DNA of 43,858 nt from an uncultured Prevotella sp. (GTDB lineage Bacteria; Bacteroidota; Bacteroidia; Bacteroidales; Bacteroidaceae), in NCBI GenBank assembly GCA_900315955.1, contig ONBC01000026.1:1-43858 (forward strand), read 5' to 3'. Shown piece by piece: positions 9,878 to 19,908 of this stretch. A model generated the notes under the pieces. It had not been told where the DNA came from. It did not search any database and saw only the letters and a list, made by a program, of their open reading frames with translations. Position 1 is the stretch's first letter, and every line of letters starts with the position of its first letter. Position numbers and translations under genes: made by a program.

Positions 9878-11392
9878 TTACTCGAACATTCCGCTGCGGA
9901 GTGTCTCCACCTCTTTCTCGGTAAGGAAACGCCAGTCGCCGCGACGAAGGTTCTTCTTCGTCAGTCCGGCAAACTGAACACGGTCGAGCTTCACGACACG
10001 GTAACCGAGGTGCTCGAAGATACGGCGCACGATACGGTTGCGGCCGCTGTGGATCTCGATGCCTACCTGAGAATGGTCACGCTCATCGGCATACTCGATA
10101 GCATCAGCATGCACCTCGCCATCTTCCAACTCTATGCCATCGGCGATCTTCTGCAGATCCTCCGTGCTGACATTCTTGTCGAGGAAGACATGATAGACCT
10201 TTTTCTTGAGGAACTTAGGATGGGTAAGCTTTGACGCCAGCTCACCATCGTTGGTCAGCAACAATACACCTGTCGTGTTGCGGTCCAGTCGTCCGACCGG
10301 ATAGATGCGCTCCGGGCAAGCATCCTTCACAAGATCCATCACTGTCTTGCGCTGCTGCGGATCGTCTGAGGTAGTAACGTAATCCTTCGGCTTGTTGAGC
10401 AGGATATACACCTTCTTCTCGATTGTCACCGGCTCGTCATGGAAACGGACCTCGTCAGATCGCTTCACCTTGGTACCGAGCTCCGTGACTACAGCACCGT
10501 TGACAGTCACGGCACCGGCGGTGATGAACTCATCAGCCTCACGGCGGCTGCAGACACCCGCGTTGGCCAGATACTTGTTCAGACGGATGGGCTCATCCGG
10601 ATCGACGTGCTCCTCTTTGTACTCAATGCGCTTCTTCATGCTATACTTCGCATTCGGATCATAGCCCGGACGTGCATTGTTGTAACCACGATAGCTATTA
10701 TTGTTGTAACCGCCACGGAATCCGCCCTGCTGACGGTTGCCGTAACCATTCTGGCGACTGTCTCCGTAACCATTTTGCTGACGCGACTGATAACCACCCT
10801 GCTGACGGTTGCCGTAACCATTCTGCTGACGGTTGTATCCACCCTGCTGACGGTTGTATCCCTGCTGACGGTTGCCGTAACCATTCTGCTGACGGTTGTA
10901 TCCACCCTGCTGACGGTTGCCGTAACCATTCTGCTGACGAGGCTGATAGCCGCCCTCGCCATTGCTATTATAGCGCGGACGTGCCTGATAACCGGGTTGA
11001 CGGTTATCGCCATAACCTTGCTGACGCGGCTGATAACCTTGGCGCGACTGATAACCGGCAGAGCGGCTGTCTCCGTAACTTTGCTGGCGCGACTGATAAC
11101 CGGATTGACGGTTATCACCATAACCTTGCTGACGCGGCTGATCACTGCCGCCTAAAGCAGCCCCAAAGCCTGCCGGGCGGAATCCTGCGTCAGCCGGCTT
11201 GTTTGCCGGAGCATGACCGGCGTTATATTGCGGGCGCGATGATATAGAATGGATTCGCGGACGCTGGGTGCGGCCTGTACCAGGGTTGTAATCTCTCTGA
11301 TTCTGATGCTGTCCTGTGGGACGTGCATAGCCCTCACGGGCATCTTTCTGCGGTTCCTGTTCCGCCTGCGTCTTTTCCTGATCTTCTGACAT
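9878..11392 (-). CDS. RsuA/RluB-family pseudouridine synthase with long low-complexity N-terminus
   Basis: This 504-residue protein has its enzyme in the last 250 residues. An S4 RNA-binding domain (PIRLNKYLANAGVCSRREADEF) is followed by the RsuA/RluB/RluF catalytic core, with the nucleophile in GRLDRNTTGVLLLTNDG and the late motif GRNRIVRRIFEHLGY. It should convert a uridine in 23S or 16S rRNA to pseudouridine; the exact site cannot be assigned. Residues 1-250 are disordered and rich in Gln, Gly, Tyr, Arg and Asn. At about 85-235 they form degenerate repeats such as RQQNGYGNRQQGGYN. This tract is absent from E. coli RluB. asnS lies downstream and purB upstream, all on the same strand. Confidence 0.9.
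   Translation of the reverse strand: MSEDQEKTQAEQEPQKDAREGYARPTGQHQNQRDYNPGTGRTQRPRIHSISSRPQYNAGHAPANKPADAGFRPAGFGAALGGSDQPRQQGYGDNRQSGYQSRQQSYGDSRSAGYQSRQGYQPRQQGYGDNRQPGYQARPRYNSNGEGGYQPRQQNGYGNRQQGGYNRQQNGYGNRQQGYNRQQGGYNRQQNGYGNRQQGGYQSRQQNGYGDSRQNGYGNRQQGGFRGGYNNNSYRGYNNARPGYDPNAKYSMKKRIEYKEEHVDPDEPIRLNKYLANAGVCSRREADEFITAGAVTVNGAVVTELGTKVKRSDEVRFHDEPVTIEKKVYILLNKPKDYVTTSDDPQQRKTVMDLVKDACPERIYPVGRLDRNTTGVLLLTNDGELASKLTHPKFLKKKVYHVFLDKNVSTEDLQKIADGIELEDGEVHADAIEYADERDHSQVGIEIHSGRNRIVRRIFEHLGYRVVKLDRVQFAGLTKKNLRRGDWRFLTEKEVETLRSGMFE
10690..11140. repeat. In-frame 24-bp tandem repeats inside the pseudouridine synthase gene
   Basis: The plus strand shows repeated blocks such as ctgctgacggttgccgtaac. 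The best units (10790-10935) are nearly identical at a 24- or 36-base spacing, and more diverged units extend to 11140. The period is a multiple of three, so length changes by recombination keep the frame and only lengthen or shorten the disordered segment. Confidence 0.85.
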
Positions 11393-11461
11393 AGTAGTAG
11401 TTAGTTAATCCATGGAGAACTGTACTCACTATAGTTCCCCACAGAAATGATAAAATAAAAA

Positions 11462-12808
11462 TTAAATACCTGTGTAGTTGTGCGGCGTGATAGCAAGCAG
11501 CTCCTGCTTCACCTCCGGCTTAACATTTAATGTATTGATGAAATCGTGAATAGTTTCTTCTGTCATCGTCTTGTTTGTCCGTGTGAGCTGCTTGAGCGCC
11601 TCATACGGATGGGGGTAGCCCTCACGACGAAGGATGGTCTGGATAGCCTCTGCTACGACTGCCCATGTGTTGTCAAGATCAGCATCGATCTTCTCCTCAT
11701 GCAGGATGAGCTTGCGCAAGCCTTTGAGCGTCGACTGAATAGCGATAATCGAATGTCCGAGAGGCACACCGATGTTGCGGAGCACCGTAGAATCGGTGAG
11801 ATCACGCTGCAGCCGGCTGATGGGCAGTTTCATGGACAGGAACGTCAGCACAGCGTTGGCCATACCGAGGTTACCCTCACTGTTCTCATAGTCAATGGGG
11901 TTGACCTTATGCGGCATGGCTGATGAGCCTACCTCACCGGGTTTGATCTTCTGCTTGAAGTAATCCATAGAGATATACATCCAGAAGTCGCGATCAAGGT
12001 CAATGATAATCGTATTGATGCGGCGGATCCCATCAAAGATGGCTGCGAGATAATCGTAGTTGGAGATCTGCGTCGTGTACTGCTCACGCTCCAAACCGAG
12101 CTTCTCACTCACAAAACGATTACCGAAAGCACGCCAGTCGTAGTCGGGATAAGCCACATGATGGGCATTGAAGTTGCCCGTCGCACCACCAAACTTCGCC
12201 GTGATCTTTTCAGCCTTCAACGTGTTGAGCTGTTCGGTCAGACGGTAAACGTAGACCATAATTTCTTTACCGAGGCGTGTGGGAGAAGCAGGCTGTCCAT
12301 GAGTCTTAGCGAGCATCGGCACGTCTTTCCACTCGTCCGCATAAGCCTGAAGCTGGGCGATAAGTTCCTCCACCTGGGGATAGAACACTTTGTGAAGCGC
12401 CTCCTTCAAAGCCAAAGGCACAGAAGTGTTGTTGATATCCTGAGAGGTGAGACCGAAATGCACAAATTCCTTAAAGCTTTCGAGCCCGCCGATAGCATCA
12501 AACTGCTCTTTGATATAGTACTCCACAGCCTTGACATCGTGATTGGTTATCTTCTCGATATCCTTCACGCGCTGTGCACCTTTCTCATCAAATTTGAGAT
12601 AGATATCACGAAGGCGGGGGAAAAGGCTGTGATCAAACGGCTTGAGTTGCGGAAGGGGAAGCTCACAGAGCGTGATGAAATATTCTATTTCAACACGGAT
12701 GCGATAGCGGATGAGCGCATACTCTGAAAAATAATCGGCAAGAGCTTCGGTCTTGCTTCTGTAACGACCGTCAATAGGCGAGATTGCCGTCAATACATCG
12801 AGATTCAT
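11462..12808 (-). CDS. purB: Adenylosuccinate lyase
   Basis: This 448-residue enzyme of the fumarase/aspartase superfamily cleaves SAICAR to AICAR and adenylosuccinate to AMP in purine synthesis. It starts with LTAISPIDGRYRSKT, typical of the E. coli-type PurB. It contains KTHGQPASPTRLGKE and the superfamily signature GSSAMPHKVNPIDYENSEGN. Length is normal for the family. The gene probably has its own promoter (TAATTTTG on the minus strand at 12889-12896). It lies 69 bases upstream of the pseudouridine synthase gene. Confidence 0.96.
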   Translation of the reverse strand: MNLDVLTAISPIDGRYRSKTEALADYFSEYALIRYRIRVEIEYFITLCELPLPQLKPFDHSLFPRLRDIYLKFDEKGAQRVKDIEKITNHDVKAVEYYIKEQFDAIGGLESFKEFVHFGLTSQDINNTSVPLALKEALHKVFYPQVEELIAQLQAYADEWKDVPMLAKTHGQPASPTRLGKEIMVYVYRLTEQLNTLKAEKITAKFGGATGNFNAHHVAYPDYDWRAFGNRFVSEKLGLEREQYTTQISNYDYLAAIFDGIRRINTIIIDLDRDFWMYISMDYFKQKIKPGEVGSSAMPHKVNPIDYENSEGNLGMANAVLTFLSMKLPISRLQRDLTDSTVLRNIGVPLGHSIIAIQSTLKGLRKLILHEEKIDADLDNTWAVVAEAIQTILRREGYPHPYEALKQLTRTNKTMTEETIHDFINTLNVKPEVKQELLAITPHNYTGI

Positions 12809-12888
12809 AGGAACAAGTGTTATAATACGTATTACCTAATTGTTATATTCTAATTTATAAAAACGCGTTCTATAATTAATTATACGTG

Positions 12889-12896
12889 CAAAATTA
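12889..12896 (-). promoter_or_regulatory. Putative -7 box for purB
   Basis: TAATTTTG on the minus strand, about 80 bases before the purB start, in a very AT-rich leader. A TTTG lies upstream at 12920-12923, but with 23 rather than 19-21 bases between the boxes. Confidence 0.45.
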
Positions 12897-12952
12897 CAAA
12901 ATATCATTGAGAGAGCGGGCAAAAGGCTTGAAAATTTAGGAGATGATAACAA

Positions 12953-12983
12953 AAAATCCCGCAGCAGCCGAAGCCACTACGGG
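12953..12983 (-). terminator. Strong intrinsic terminator downstream of the tRNA-Val remnant
   Basis: On the minus strand an 11-base stem (CCCGTAGTGGC with GCTGCTGCGGG, allowing G-U pairs) closes on a TTCG tetraloop and is followed by ATTTTTTG. It is placed and oriented as the terminator of the former tRNA gene. Confidence 0.85.
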
Positions 12984-12994
12984 AACCACCCCTG

Positions 12995-13048
12995 TGGGCG
13001 TTGACGGATTCGAACCGCCGACCCTCTGCTTGTAAGGCAGATGCTCTA
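12995..13048 (-). pseudogene. 5'-truncated tRNA-Val(TAC) remnant
   Basis: The minus strand holds tRNA positions from the 3' half of the D arm to the discriminator base. It has GAGC, a complete anticodon stem-loop (TCTGC-CTTACAA-GCAGA, anticodon TAC), the variable loop, the T arm (GGCGG-TTCGAAT-CCGTC) and the 3' acceptor strand AACGCCC plus A. The matching 5' acceptor strand GGGCGTT and the 5' D arm are missing; the sequence switches to AATTAAGAAA instead. No CCA is encoded. A TACCTTTG promoter-like box lies just upstream and an intact terminator just downstream. A functional tRNA cannot form. It may be a deletion product or the scar of an integrated element that used tRNA-Val as its attachment site. 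Confidence 0.8.
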
Positions 13049-13066
13049 AATTTCTTAATTGTGGGT

Positions 13067-13074
13067 GCAAAGGT
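13067..13074 (-). promoter_or_regulatory. Putative -7 box upstream of the tRNA-Val remnant
   Basis: The minus strand reads TACCTTTG, matching TAnnTTTG, about 19 bases before the first preserved tRNA base. It is probably the old promoter of the tRNA gene. Confidence 0.45.
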
Positions 13075-13126
13075 ACGAAGATTTTACCAATGCGCCAAAC
13101 ATTTTGCCAAGTTTTTTTTGAAAAAC

Positions 13127-14998
13127 TTATCCCAACATTGTTTCAATATCCTTTTGCTTGATGATACACAGTGTCGCATGGCCGTCGGGCGTATAGTTGA
13201 CATTCGTGCACTGAAAGAGTTGGTTAACAATATTTTCCATCTCCTCATTCGTCAGTACTTGTCCATAGGGAATGGCCGCGGCACGCGCCAATGACAGCGC
13301 CATGTCCTCCTGAATCTTAGACAACCGGCTATCCGCATCAGCATCGGTGAAGATCTCATGCAGCAGACTGACAACATCCACGCCTTCCAAGCCTTCCGGA
13401 ATGGCATTGACAGCATAAGAAGAGGCACCTAACGGAGAGAGTTCGAAACCAACGAGCGCCACCTCATCCTTGATCGTCGTGAAAACGACCATTTCTTTCG
13501 GCGTGAGGTCGATCGACTGCGGGAAGAGCACTTTCTGAGAATGCATCTTGTGGGCAGCCAAACGGGTAAGATATTCTTCATAAAGGATCCGGATATGGGC
13601 ACGATGCTGGTCAACGATCATCAGTCCCGACTTCACGGCGGTCATGATATACTTACCCTTGTACTGATAGTGCAGCGGTGCCTTCTCTTCTATCTCCTCG
13701 GCCTTGTCTTCCTGCGCTGGCCCAAAGAAGAGCCCGCCGTCCTTATCCTGCGTATCGTCCTGACTGACAAAGGATGCGGCAGATACCGGACCTGCGAAAA
13801 TAGTTGCTTCCTCGTGAGAAGCTGCCCTTTCAAAAGAAGAAGCGGGATTTCCAAAAGACGAAGCCGTGCTTTTAGGAGTCGACGTGAATGGATTATACTG
13901 TGGGTCAAAGTCCACCTGTGGCATCGAGAACGGAGCGCCCTGAGCATCCGGCTGAAAGAGCGGGATATCAGGCTTCCCTTCTGTGTCGAAGTCAATCGTA
14001 GAAGCTCCGCTGAACGAGCCGATAGCATCGCGCACCGCAGCTAAAAGAATCTGATAAACGGTCTGCTCGTTCTCAAACTTTATCTCAGTCTTTGTCGGAT
14101 GGATATTCACGTCAATGTCGTGTGGATTGACATCAAAATAGATGAAGTAAGGCACTTGCTCGCCTTGAGGCACCAAACGCTCATAGACACTCTGCACCGC
14201 CTTGTGGAAATAAGGATGGCGCATATAACGGCCATTGACAAAGAAGTACTGTTTAGCGCCTTTCTTCTTCGCCGACTCCGGTTTCCCAACAAAGCCAGAG
14301 AGTCCACAGACAGAGGTCTCGACCTTCAAAGGCAACAGATCGGCATTGATACGTTTACCGAAGACATCCACAATACGCTGCCGTAATGATCCCGGTCGAA
14401 GATCGTACAGCTCTGAGCCATTAGACTGAAACGTAAAGCCTATCTCCGGATAAACAAGAACAATCCGCTCAAAAGCTGAGAGAATATGGTTCAGCTCCGT
14501 CGCATTCGACTTTAGAAATTTACGTCGGGCGGGAACATTGAAGAACAGGTTCTCCACCTTGAAGTTGGCTCCCTGCGGACAGGCACACGGCTCCTGCGAC
14601 TGCACCTTGGACCCTGAGATGACAATGTCGGTGCCCAAAGTGTCATCCGCCATTCGAGTCTTCAGCTCAACTTGAGAAACTGCAACGATCGAAGGCAGTG
14701 CCTCGCCCCGGAAGCCCATAGTATGGAGGTTGAAAAGATCGTCCGCCTTACGGATCTTTGATGTGGCATGGCGCTCGAAAGCAAGACGCGCATCCGTCTC
14801 AGACATACCTTTGCCATCATCAATCACTTGGATAGAAGTACGTCCGGCATCCACTACAGAGACATCAATGTGATGTGCCCCCGCATCTACGGCATTCTCA
14901 ACCAGTTCCTTGATGACACTGGCAGGACGCTGAATGACCTCTCCTGCAGCTATCTGATTAGCAACAGAATCGGGAAGAAGTTGGATAACATCAGACAT
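13127..14998 (-). CDS. mutL: DNA mismatch repair protein MutL
   Basis: This 623-residue protein has the GHKL ATPase N-terminus: ANQIAAGEVIQRPASVIKELVENAVDAGA, DDGKGM, and TMGFRGEALPSI. The transducer domain follows, a variable linker spans about 340-430, and then the C-terminal dimerisation domain. In the C-terminal domain the endonuclease motif DQHAxxExxxxE reads DQHRAHIRILYEE, and the late CPHGRP-type motif reads YTPDGHATL. The metal site therefore looks degenerate. MutL couples MutS mismatch recognition to strand removal. It is the last gene of the guaB-surA-OstA-mutL block. Confidence 0.95.
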   Translation of the reverse strand: MSDVIQLLPDSVANQIAAGEVIQRPASVIKELVENAVDAGAHHIDVSVVDAGRTSIQVIDDGKGMSETDARLAFERHATSKIRKADDLFNLHTMGFRGEALPSIVAVSQVELKTRMADDTLGTDIVISGSKVQSQEPCACPQGANFKVENLFFNVPARRKFLKSNATELNHILSAFERIVLVYPEIGFTFQSNGSELYDLRPGSLRQRIVDVFGKRINADLLPLKVETSVCGLSGFVGKPESAKKKGAKQYFFVNGRYMRHPYFHKAVQSVYERLVPQGEQVPYFIYFDVNPHDIDVNIHPTKTEIKFENEQTVYQILLAAVRDAIGSFSGASTIDFDTEGKPDIPLFQPDAQGAPFSMPQVDFDPQYNPFTSTPKSTASSFGNPASSFERAASHEEATIFAGPVSAASFVSQDDTQDKDGGLFFGPAQEDKAEEIEEKAPLHYQYKGKYIMTAVKSGLMIVDQHRAHIRILYEEYLTRLAAHKMHSQKVLFPQSIDLTPKEMVVFTTIKDEVALVGFELSPLGASSYAVNAIPEGLEGVDVVSLLHEIFTDADADSRLSKIQEDMALSLARAAAIPYGQVLTNEEMENIVNQLFQCTNVNYTPDGHATLCIIKQKDIETMLG

Positions 14999-15021
14999 AA
15001 TACGAATATCTAAGTAAACTA

Positions 15022-16776
15022 TTATTTAGACGGTTTAATCTCTTTTTTACTCGATCCGGCATTTTGCGTGTCAGCCAACGCCGTCACGGCCTTCTCCTTA
15101 TTGGGCAAGGTCTGAAGGGGCGGAGCATGACGTTTGAGAATTCTCAGCGACGAGCTTCCCGGCTTACCCCGCCAGACAAAGACATCGTCCGGATTCTTCG
15201 GCCGAAGATCATCAAACCACACGAAGACATCAAGTTTCTCTTTCCCCGGCGGAATCTGCGTCATAGGGTATAGGGTGCCTTGCGCCTTCGGCATCCAGAT
15301 ACGTTCCAACTGTCGTTTGGGAGAGATGAACATACGCATCGTGTCCGACTCCACATAATTGAGCCCGATGAGTGTCGAATCAGCGCTGTCCGTAGGATAG
15401 AAGATGGCCCTCACATTGCTCACGGCATCACTTCTGCGAATATTACCGTGGTCGAAGTAAGCATAGATCTCCTTTGAAGAGACCTGGTTATAGTGGGTGC
15501 TGTCTTTCATAAGTTCAATAGACAGCGCCTGGCCGATAACATACGCCTCACGCACCGTAGAGTCGTTGGTATAGACAAGGATCTTCTCACCGGTGAGCTG
15601 ACGGCCGTCACTCCACGTGATAGGGTCTTTATACATCGTCAGACAGGAGTCGCGCGTGTCATAGACGAGCGAGTCGCACATTGCCTGAAAATCTCTTCTG
15701 AAGGCGCGTGCATGAAAATAGCCATGAACCTTTCGATAGACACTGTCCGTATTGATGTGAAACGTCTCCAAGCGCAAGGTATCGGCGTGCATGTAAAGGG
15801 TGTCCTTCTGAGAGAAATCGACGACGAGCGCCTTCCTCGTGGCATAACCCTTACCGGTCTTTTCATTATAGTTGACTTCTCCCGCCGTGAGCTTGTTCTT
15901 GTTTTTTAAATCAACGAAGATGACGTTGCCGTAACCATGGTTCTGCCCTGTGGCACTATTATAATATAATGTGTCACCGGTGATAGTCTTTTCCTTGTTG
16001 ACCACCGTCGAGCGTCCGAAGAGCCTTGCACGATCCGTGCGGGTGTTGAAGAACGCGTCAGTCGTCTTCACGATACCATCCTTACTGCGGATAATAGATG
16101 GCCCGGGCTTGCCCATACCGCGGTTGGGCGTATACATACCCACGATATGCGCTATCGACTTTTTCGTATCATAATACAAGGTATCGGTAGAGACCCGGTT
16201 CTTGGGCGTATGAAGCTGTACATCATAATAGAACACAGCCTCACGCGTATCCGTATTGTACTCGCCCCAGTCGGCCGAAAGCTTGTTTCTGTAGTCAACA
16301 AGCCGTCCTCCCTTAAAGAAATAAGCATTATTATACAGACGGTCATAATTGAGGCTGTCTGTATAAAGTGTCTGTCCCCGATGCTTGAGCACTACATCCT
16401 TTCGCGCCTCCATCATCTGTCCCTCGCCGTCGTACCACGCGTTGTCACATGTCAGCGACAAGGTGTCCCCCTGACGGAAGCGCACGTGGCCGAAGGCACG
16501 AAACGAGTTGGTTGCCTGATAATAATAAGCACTGTCGCAGAGCAATGTCGCACCTCTGTTGACAAAATGCACATGTCCCTTAGCTATCTGCGCATCGGGA
16601 TTAGGACCATATTCGTCATACTTCAGTTCATCCGCATGCCTCAAGTACACACGCGTATCGACCTGCTTCGGCACCCTCCGCTTCCGTGTGGGCGTCATTG
16701 CAAAGACAACAGCAACCGCAAAAAGGAAGAGCAACAGTATGCTGGCTCTTCCCCTGTTTCCTAAGATTTTACCCAT
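15022..16776 (-). CDS. OstA-like (LptA/LptD N-terminal type) exported protein
   Basis: This 584-residue protein has an N-terminal hydrophobic segment (about 11-28) that acts as a signal or membrane anchor. It is followed by many short beta repeats of the OstA-like kind, for example HVHFVNRGATLLCDSAYYYQ, GHVRFRQGDTL and TLYTDSLNYDR. The family builds the beta-jellyroll that binds LPS during transport to the outer membrane, so a role in LPS export is likely but inferred. It starts inside the 3' end of the SurA-like gene (16-base overlap) and lies 23 bases upstream of mutL. Confidence 0.85.
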   Translation of the reverse strand: MGKILGNRGRASILLLFLFAVAVVFAMTPTRKRRVPKQVDTRVYLRHADELKYDEYGPNPDAQIAKGHVHFVNRGATLLCDSAYYYQATNSFRAFGHVRFRQGDTLSLTCDNAWYDGEGQMMEARKDVVLKHRGQTLYTDSLNYDRLYNNAYFFKGGRLVDYRNKLSADWGEYNTDTREAVFYYDVQLHTPKNRVSTDTLYYDTKKSIAHIVGMYTPNRGMGKPGPSIIRSKDGIVKTTDAFFNTRTDRARLFGRSTVVNKEKTITGDTLYYNSATGQNHGYGNVIFVDLKNKNKLTAGEVNYNEKTGKGYATRKALVVDFSQKDTLYMHADTLRLETFHINTDSVYRKVHGYFHARAFRRDFQAMCDSLVYDTRDSCLTMYKDPITWSDGRQLTGEKILVYTNDSTVREAYVIGQALSIELMKDSTHYNQVSSKEIYAYFDHGNIRRSDAVSNVRAIFYPTDSADSTLIGLNYVESDTMRMFISPKRQLERIWMPKAQGTLYPMTQIPPGKEKLDVFVWFDDLRPKNPDDVFVWRGKPGSSSLRILKRHAPPLQTLPNKEKAVTALADTQNAGSSKKEIKPSK

Positions 16777-18215
16777 CCCTGGTATTCATATTTCCCCGGC
16801 ACACGATACTGGGGCAGCATCCTTACATACGTGTGCTTGATCTTGTCAACCACCCAGTCGTGGATCGTCTTTTCCCGTTCTTTATTGAGCACGACATCCT
16901 TCATCACTTGGAAGTCTTCCGTGATCGTTGCCTTGTGACCTAACGTGCGGCTCTTGAGCTTCACCACCGCCACAACGGTCTTACCCTTGGAGTTGATCAT
17001 CTCAAAAGGCTTGGAGATCTCGTTCACCTTCATCGTATCAACGACTCTCGCCACTTCAGTAGGCAGATCCTTCATTTGGAAGCGGGACGTCATGCCGGTA
17101 GAAGTATTGTTGGACATCAGGCCTTCGTTGTTACGCGTATCCTTATCATCCGAGAGATAAGAGGCGGCTTGCTCAAACGTGAACTTCCCCGCATGGATAT
17201 CGTTCGTGATAGAATCGAGGCGGTGCGTAGCAGCGTCAATCTCGTCCTGCGACACCTTCGGCTTCAGAAGAATATGGCGCACATTGATCTTGTCTCCGCG
17301 CTTGTCCACCAATTGAATGATGTGATAACCAAACTCCGACTCGACAATCTTAGAGATTTTCTTCGGATCGGTGAGGTTGAAAGCCACGGCGGCGAAGTTA
17401 GGATCAAGGATTCCGCGCCCGACATAGCCTAACTCACCTCCCTGACGCGCTGACCCCGGATCCTCCGAATAGAGGCGTGCCAAGGTGGAGAACGTCGTTT
17501 CTCCCTTGTTCACACGGTCCGTGAAGCTGCGCAGCTCATCCTTGACACGGTTGATCTCCGCCTGCTTGATACGCGGTGCACTGACAAGAATCTCGACCTC
17601 CACCTCCGTAGGGACAAAAGGAATGCTGTCTTGAGGAAGGTTACGGAAATAAGCACGCACATCGGCCGGTGTCACCTTCACATCCTTCACCAAATTCTCT
17701 TTCATCTTCTGAATGAGCTGTTGGTCACGGAACTGGTCATGCAGATCCGAGCGCATGTCGTTGATGCTCTGCTTACGATATTCCTCCAACTTCTCCTTGG
17801 AGCCTGCCATCTCTATCCATCGGTTGATCTGCTGGTTTACGCCTTGAGCGATCTCAGCCTCGGTAACCTGGATGGAGTCGATCTCAGCCTGATGCAGAAA
17901 GAGCTTCTGAACAGCAATCTGCTCAGGGATAGAAAAGTCGGGATCACTGCCGAAGCTTATACCCTCGGCAAGACCCTGCATACGCATCTCTTCCACATCC
18001 GACTTCAGGATAGGCTCATCGCCGACAACCCATATCACCTCATCAATGACAGAAGACTGTGGCACCACAGCCCCTTGCTTCGAGGAGTCGGTGCTTGTCT
18101 TTACACTGTCCGACGCTGCGGAGAAGGAAGATGATATTCTTCCAGACGGCACAGCCATTGCCGCAAGCGCGACAATGACTACTGCTGTTGATAAAAATGT
18201 TTTTCTTATATTCAT
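16761..18215 (-). CDS. surA: SurA-like periplasmic chaperone and peptidyl-prolyl isomerase
   Basis: This 484-residue protein has a signal peptide (about 1-22) and a Ser/Thr-rich stretch. A SurA-type N-domain starts at VIDEVIWVVGDEPILKSDVEE. Two parvulin-like domains follow. The first contains SEDPGSARQGGELGYVGRG and FGYHIIQLVDKRG; the second begins INVRHILLKPK and is more diverged. SurA escorts unfolded outer-membrane proteins through the periplasm. Together with the OstA-like gene just downstream it forms an outer-membrane biogenesis pair, set between guaB (3 bases away) and mutL. Confidence 0.88.
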   Translation of the reverse strand: MNIRKTFLSTAVVIVALAAMAVPSGRISSSFSAASDSVKTSTDSSKQGAVVPQSSVIDEVIWVVGDEPILKSDVEEMRMQGLAEGISFGSDPDFSIPEQIAVQKLFLHQAEIDSIQVTEAEIAQGVNQQINRWIEMAGSKEKLEEYRKQSINDMRSDLHDQFRDQQLIQKMKENLVKDVKVTPADVRAYFRNLPQDSIPFVPTEVEVEILVSAPRIKQAEINRVKDELRSFTDRVNKGETTFSTLARLYSEDPGSARQGGELGYVGRGILDPNFAAVAFNLTDPKKISKIVESEFGYHIIQLVDKRGDKINVRHILLKPKVSQDEIDAATHRLDSITNDIHAGKFTFEQAASYLSDDKDTRNNEGLMSNNTSTGMTSRFQMKDLPTEVARVVDTMKVNEISKPFEMINSKGKTVVAVVKLKSRTLGHKATITEDFQVMKDVVLNKEREKTIHDWVVDKIKHTYVRMLPQYRVPGKYEYQGWVKS

Positions 18216-18218
18216 GCT

Positions 18219-19754
<1,536 letters not shown>

Positions 19755-19836
19755 TCAGCACATAAGGTACCATTCGTGCTATAAAAAGAGTTAAGAGGAA
19801 AGAATGAAGCGGAAAGAGCAATGATCCTAAAAAAAG

Positions 19837-19858
19837 AGGGCGGCTCAACCGCCGCCCT
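19837..19858 (-). terminator. Intrinsic terminator of the recQ transcript
   Basis: An 8-base perfect stem (agggcggc / gccgccct) with a 6-base loop is followed on the minus strand by CTTTTTTT. It lies about 50 bases beyond the recQ stop, after the 9-bp repeats. Confidence 0.88.
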
Positions 19859-19861
19859 ACA

Positions 19862-19900
19862 TAGCTTCTATAGTTTTTATAGCCTCTATAGCTTCTATAA
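19862..19900. repeat. 9-bp tandem repeat (cttctatag type), copy 1
   Basis: Four 9-base units (cttctatag, tttttatag, cctctatag, cttctataa) lie between the recQ stop and its terminator. A matching array follows the tig stop at 24472-24501. Each unit contains the palindrome CTATAG or a close variant. Confidence 0.75.
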
Positions 19901-19908
19901 TACAACCT

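Noticed and set aside
9655-9924. Plus-strand frame of 89 codons in the asnS upstream spacer
   Set aside because: It crosses the asnS start, a hairpin and the end of the next gene on the opposite strand; not a plausible gene.
10439-11155. Plus-strand frame of 238 codons rich in Leu/Thr/Val/Ile opposite the pseudouridine synthase gene
   Set aside because: Translation of the complementary strand of the in-frame repeats; no independent support.
13001-13294. Plus-strand frame starting TDSNRRPSACKADAL near the tRNA-Val remnant
   Set aside because: This is the well-known false translation of the reverse strand of a tRNA 3' half, followed by antisense mutL.
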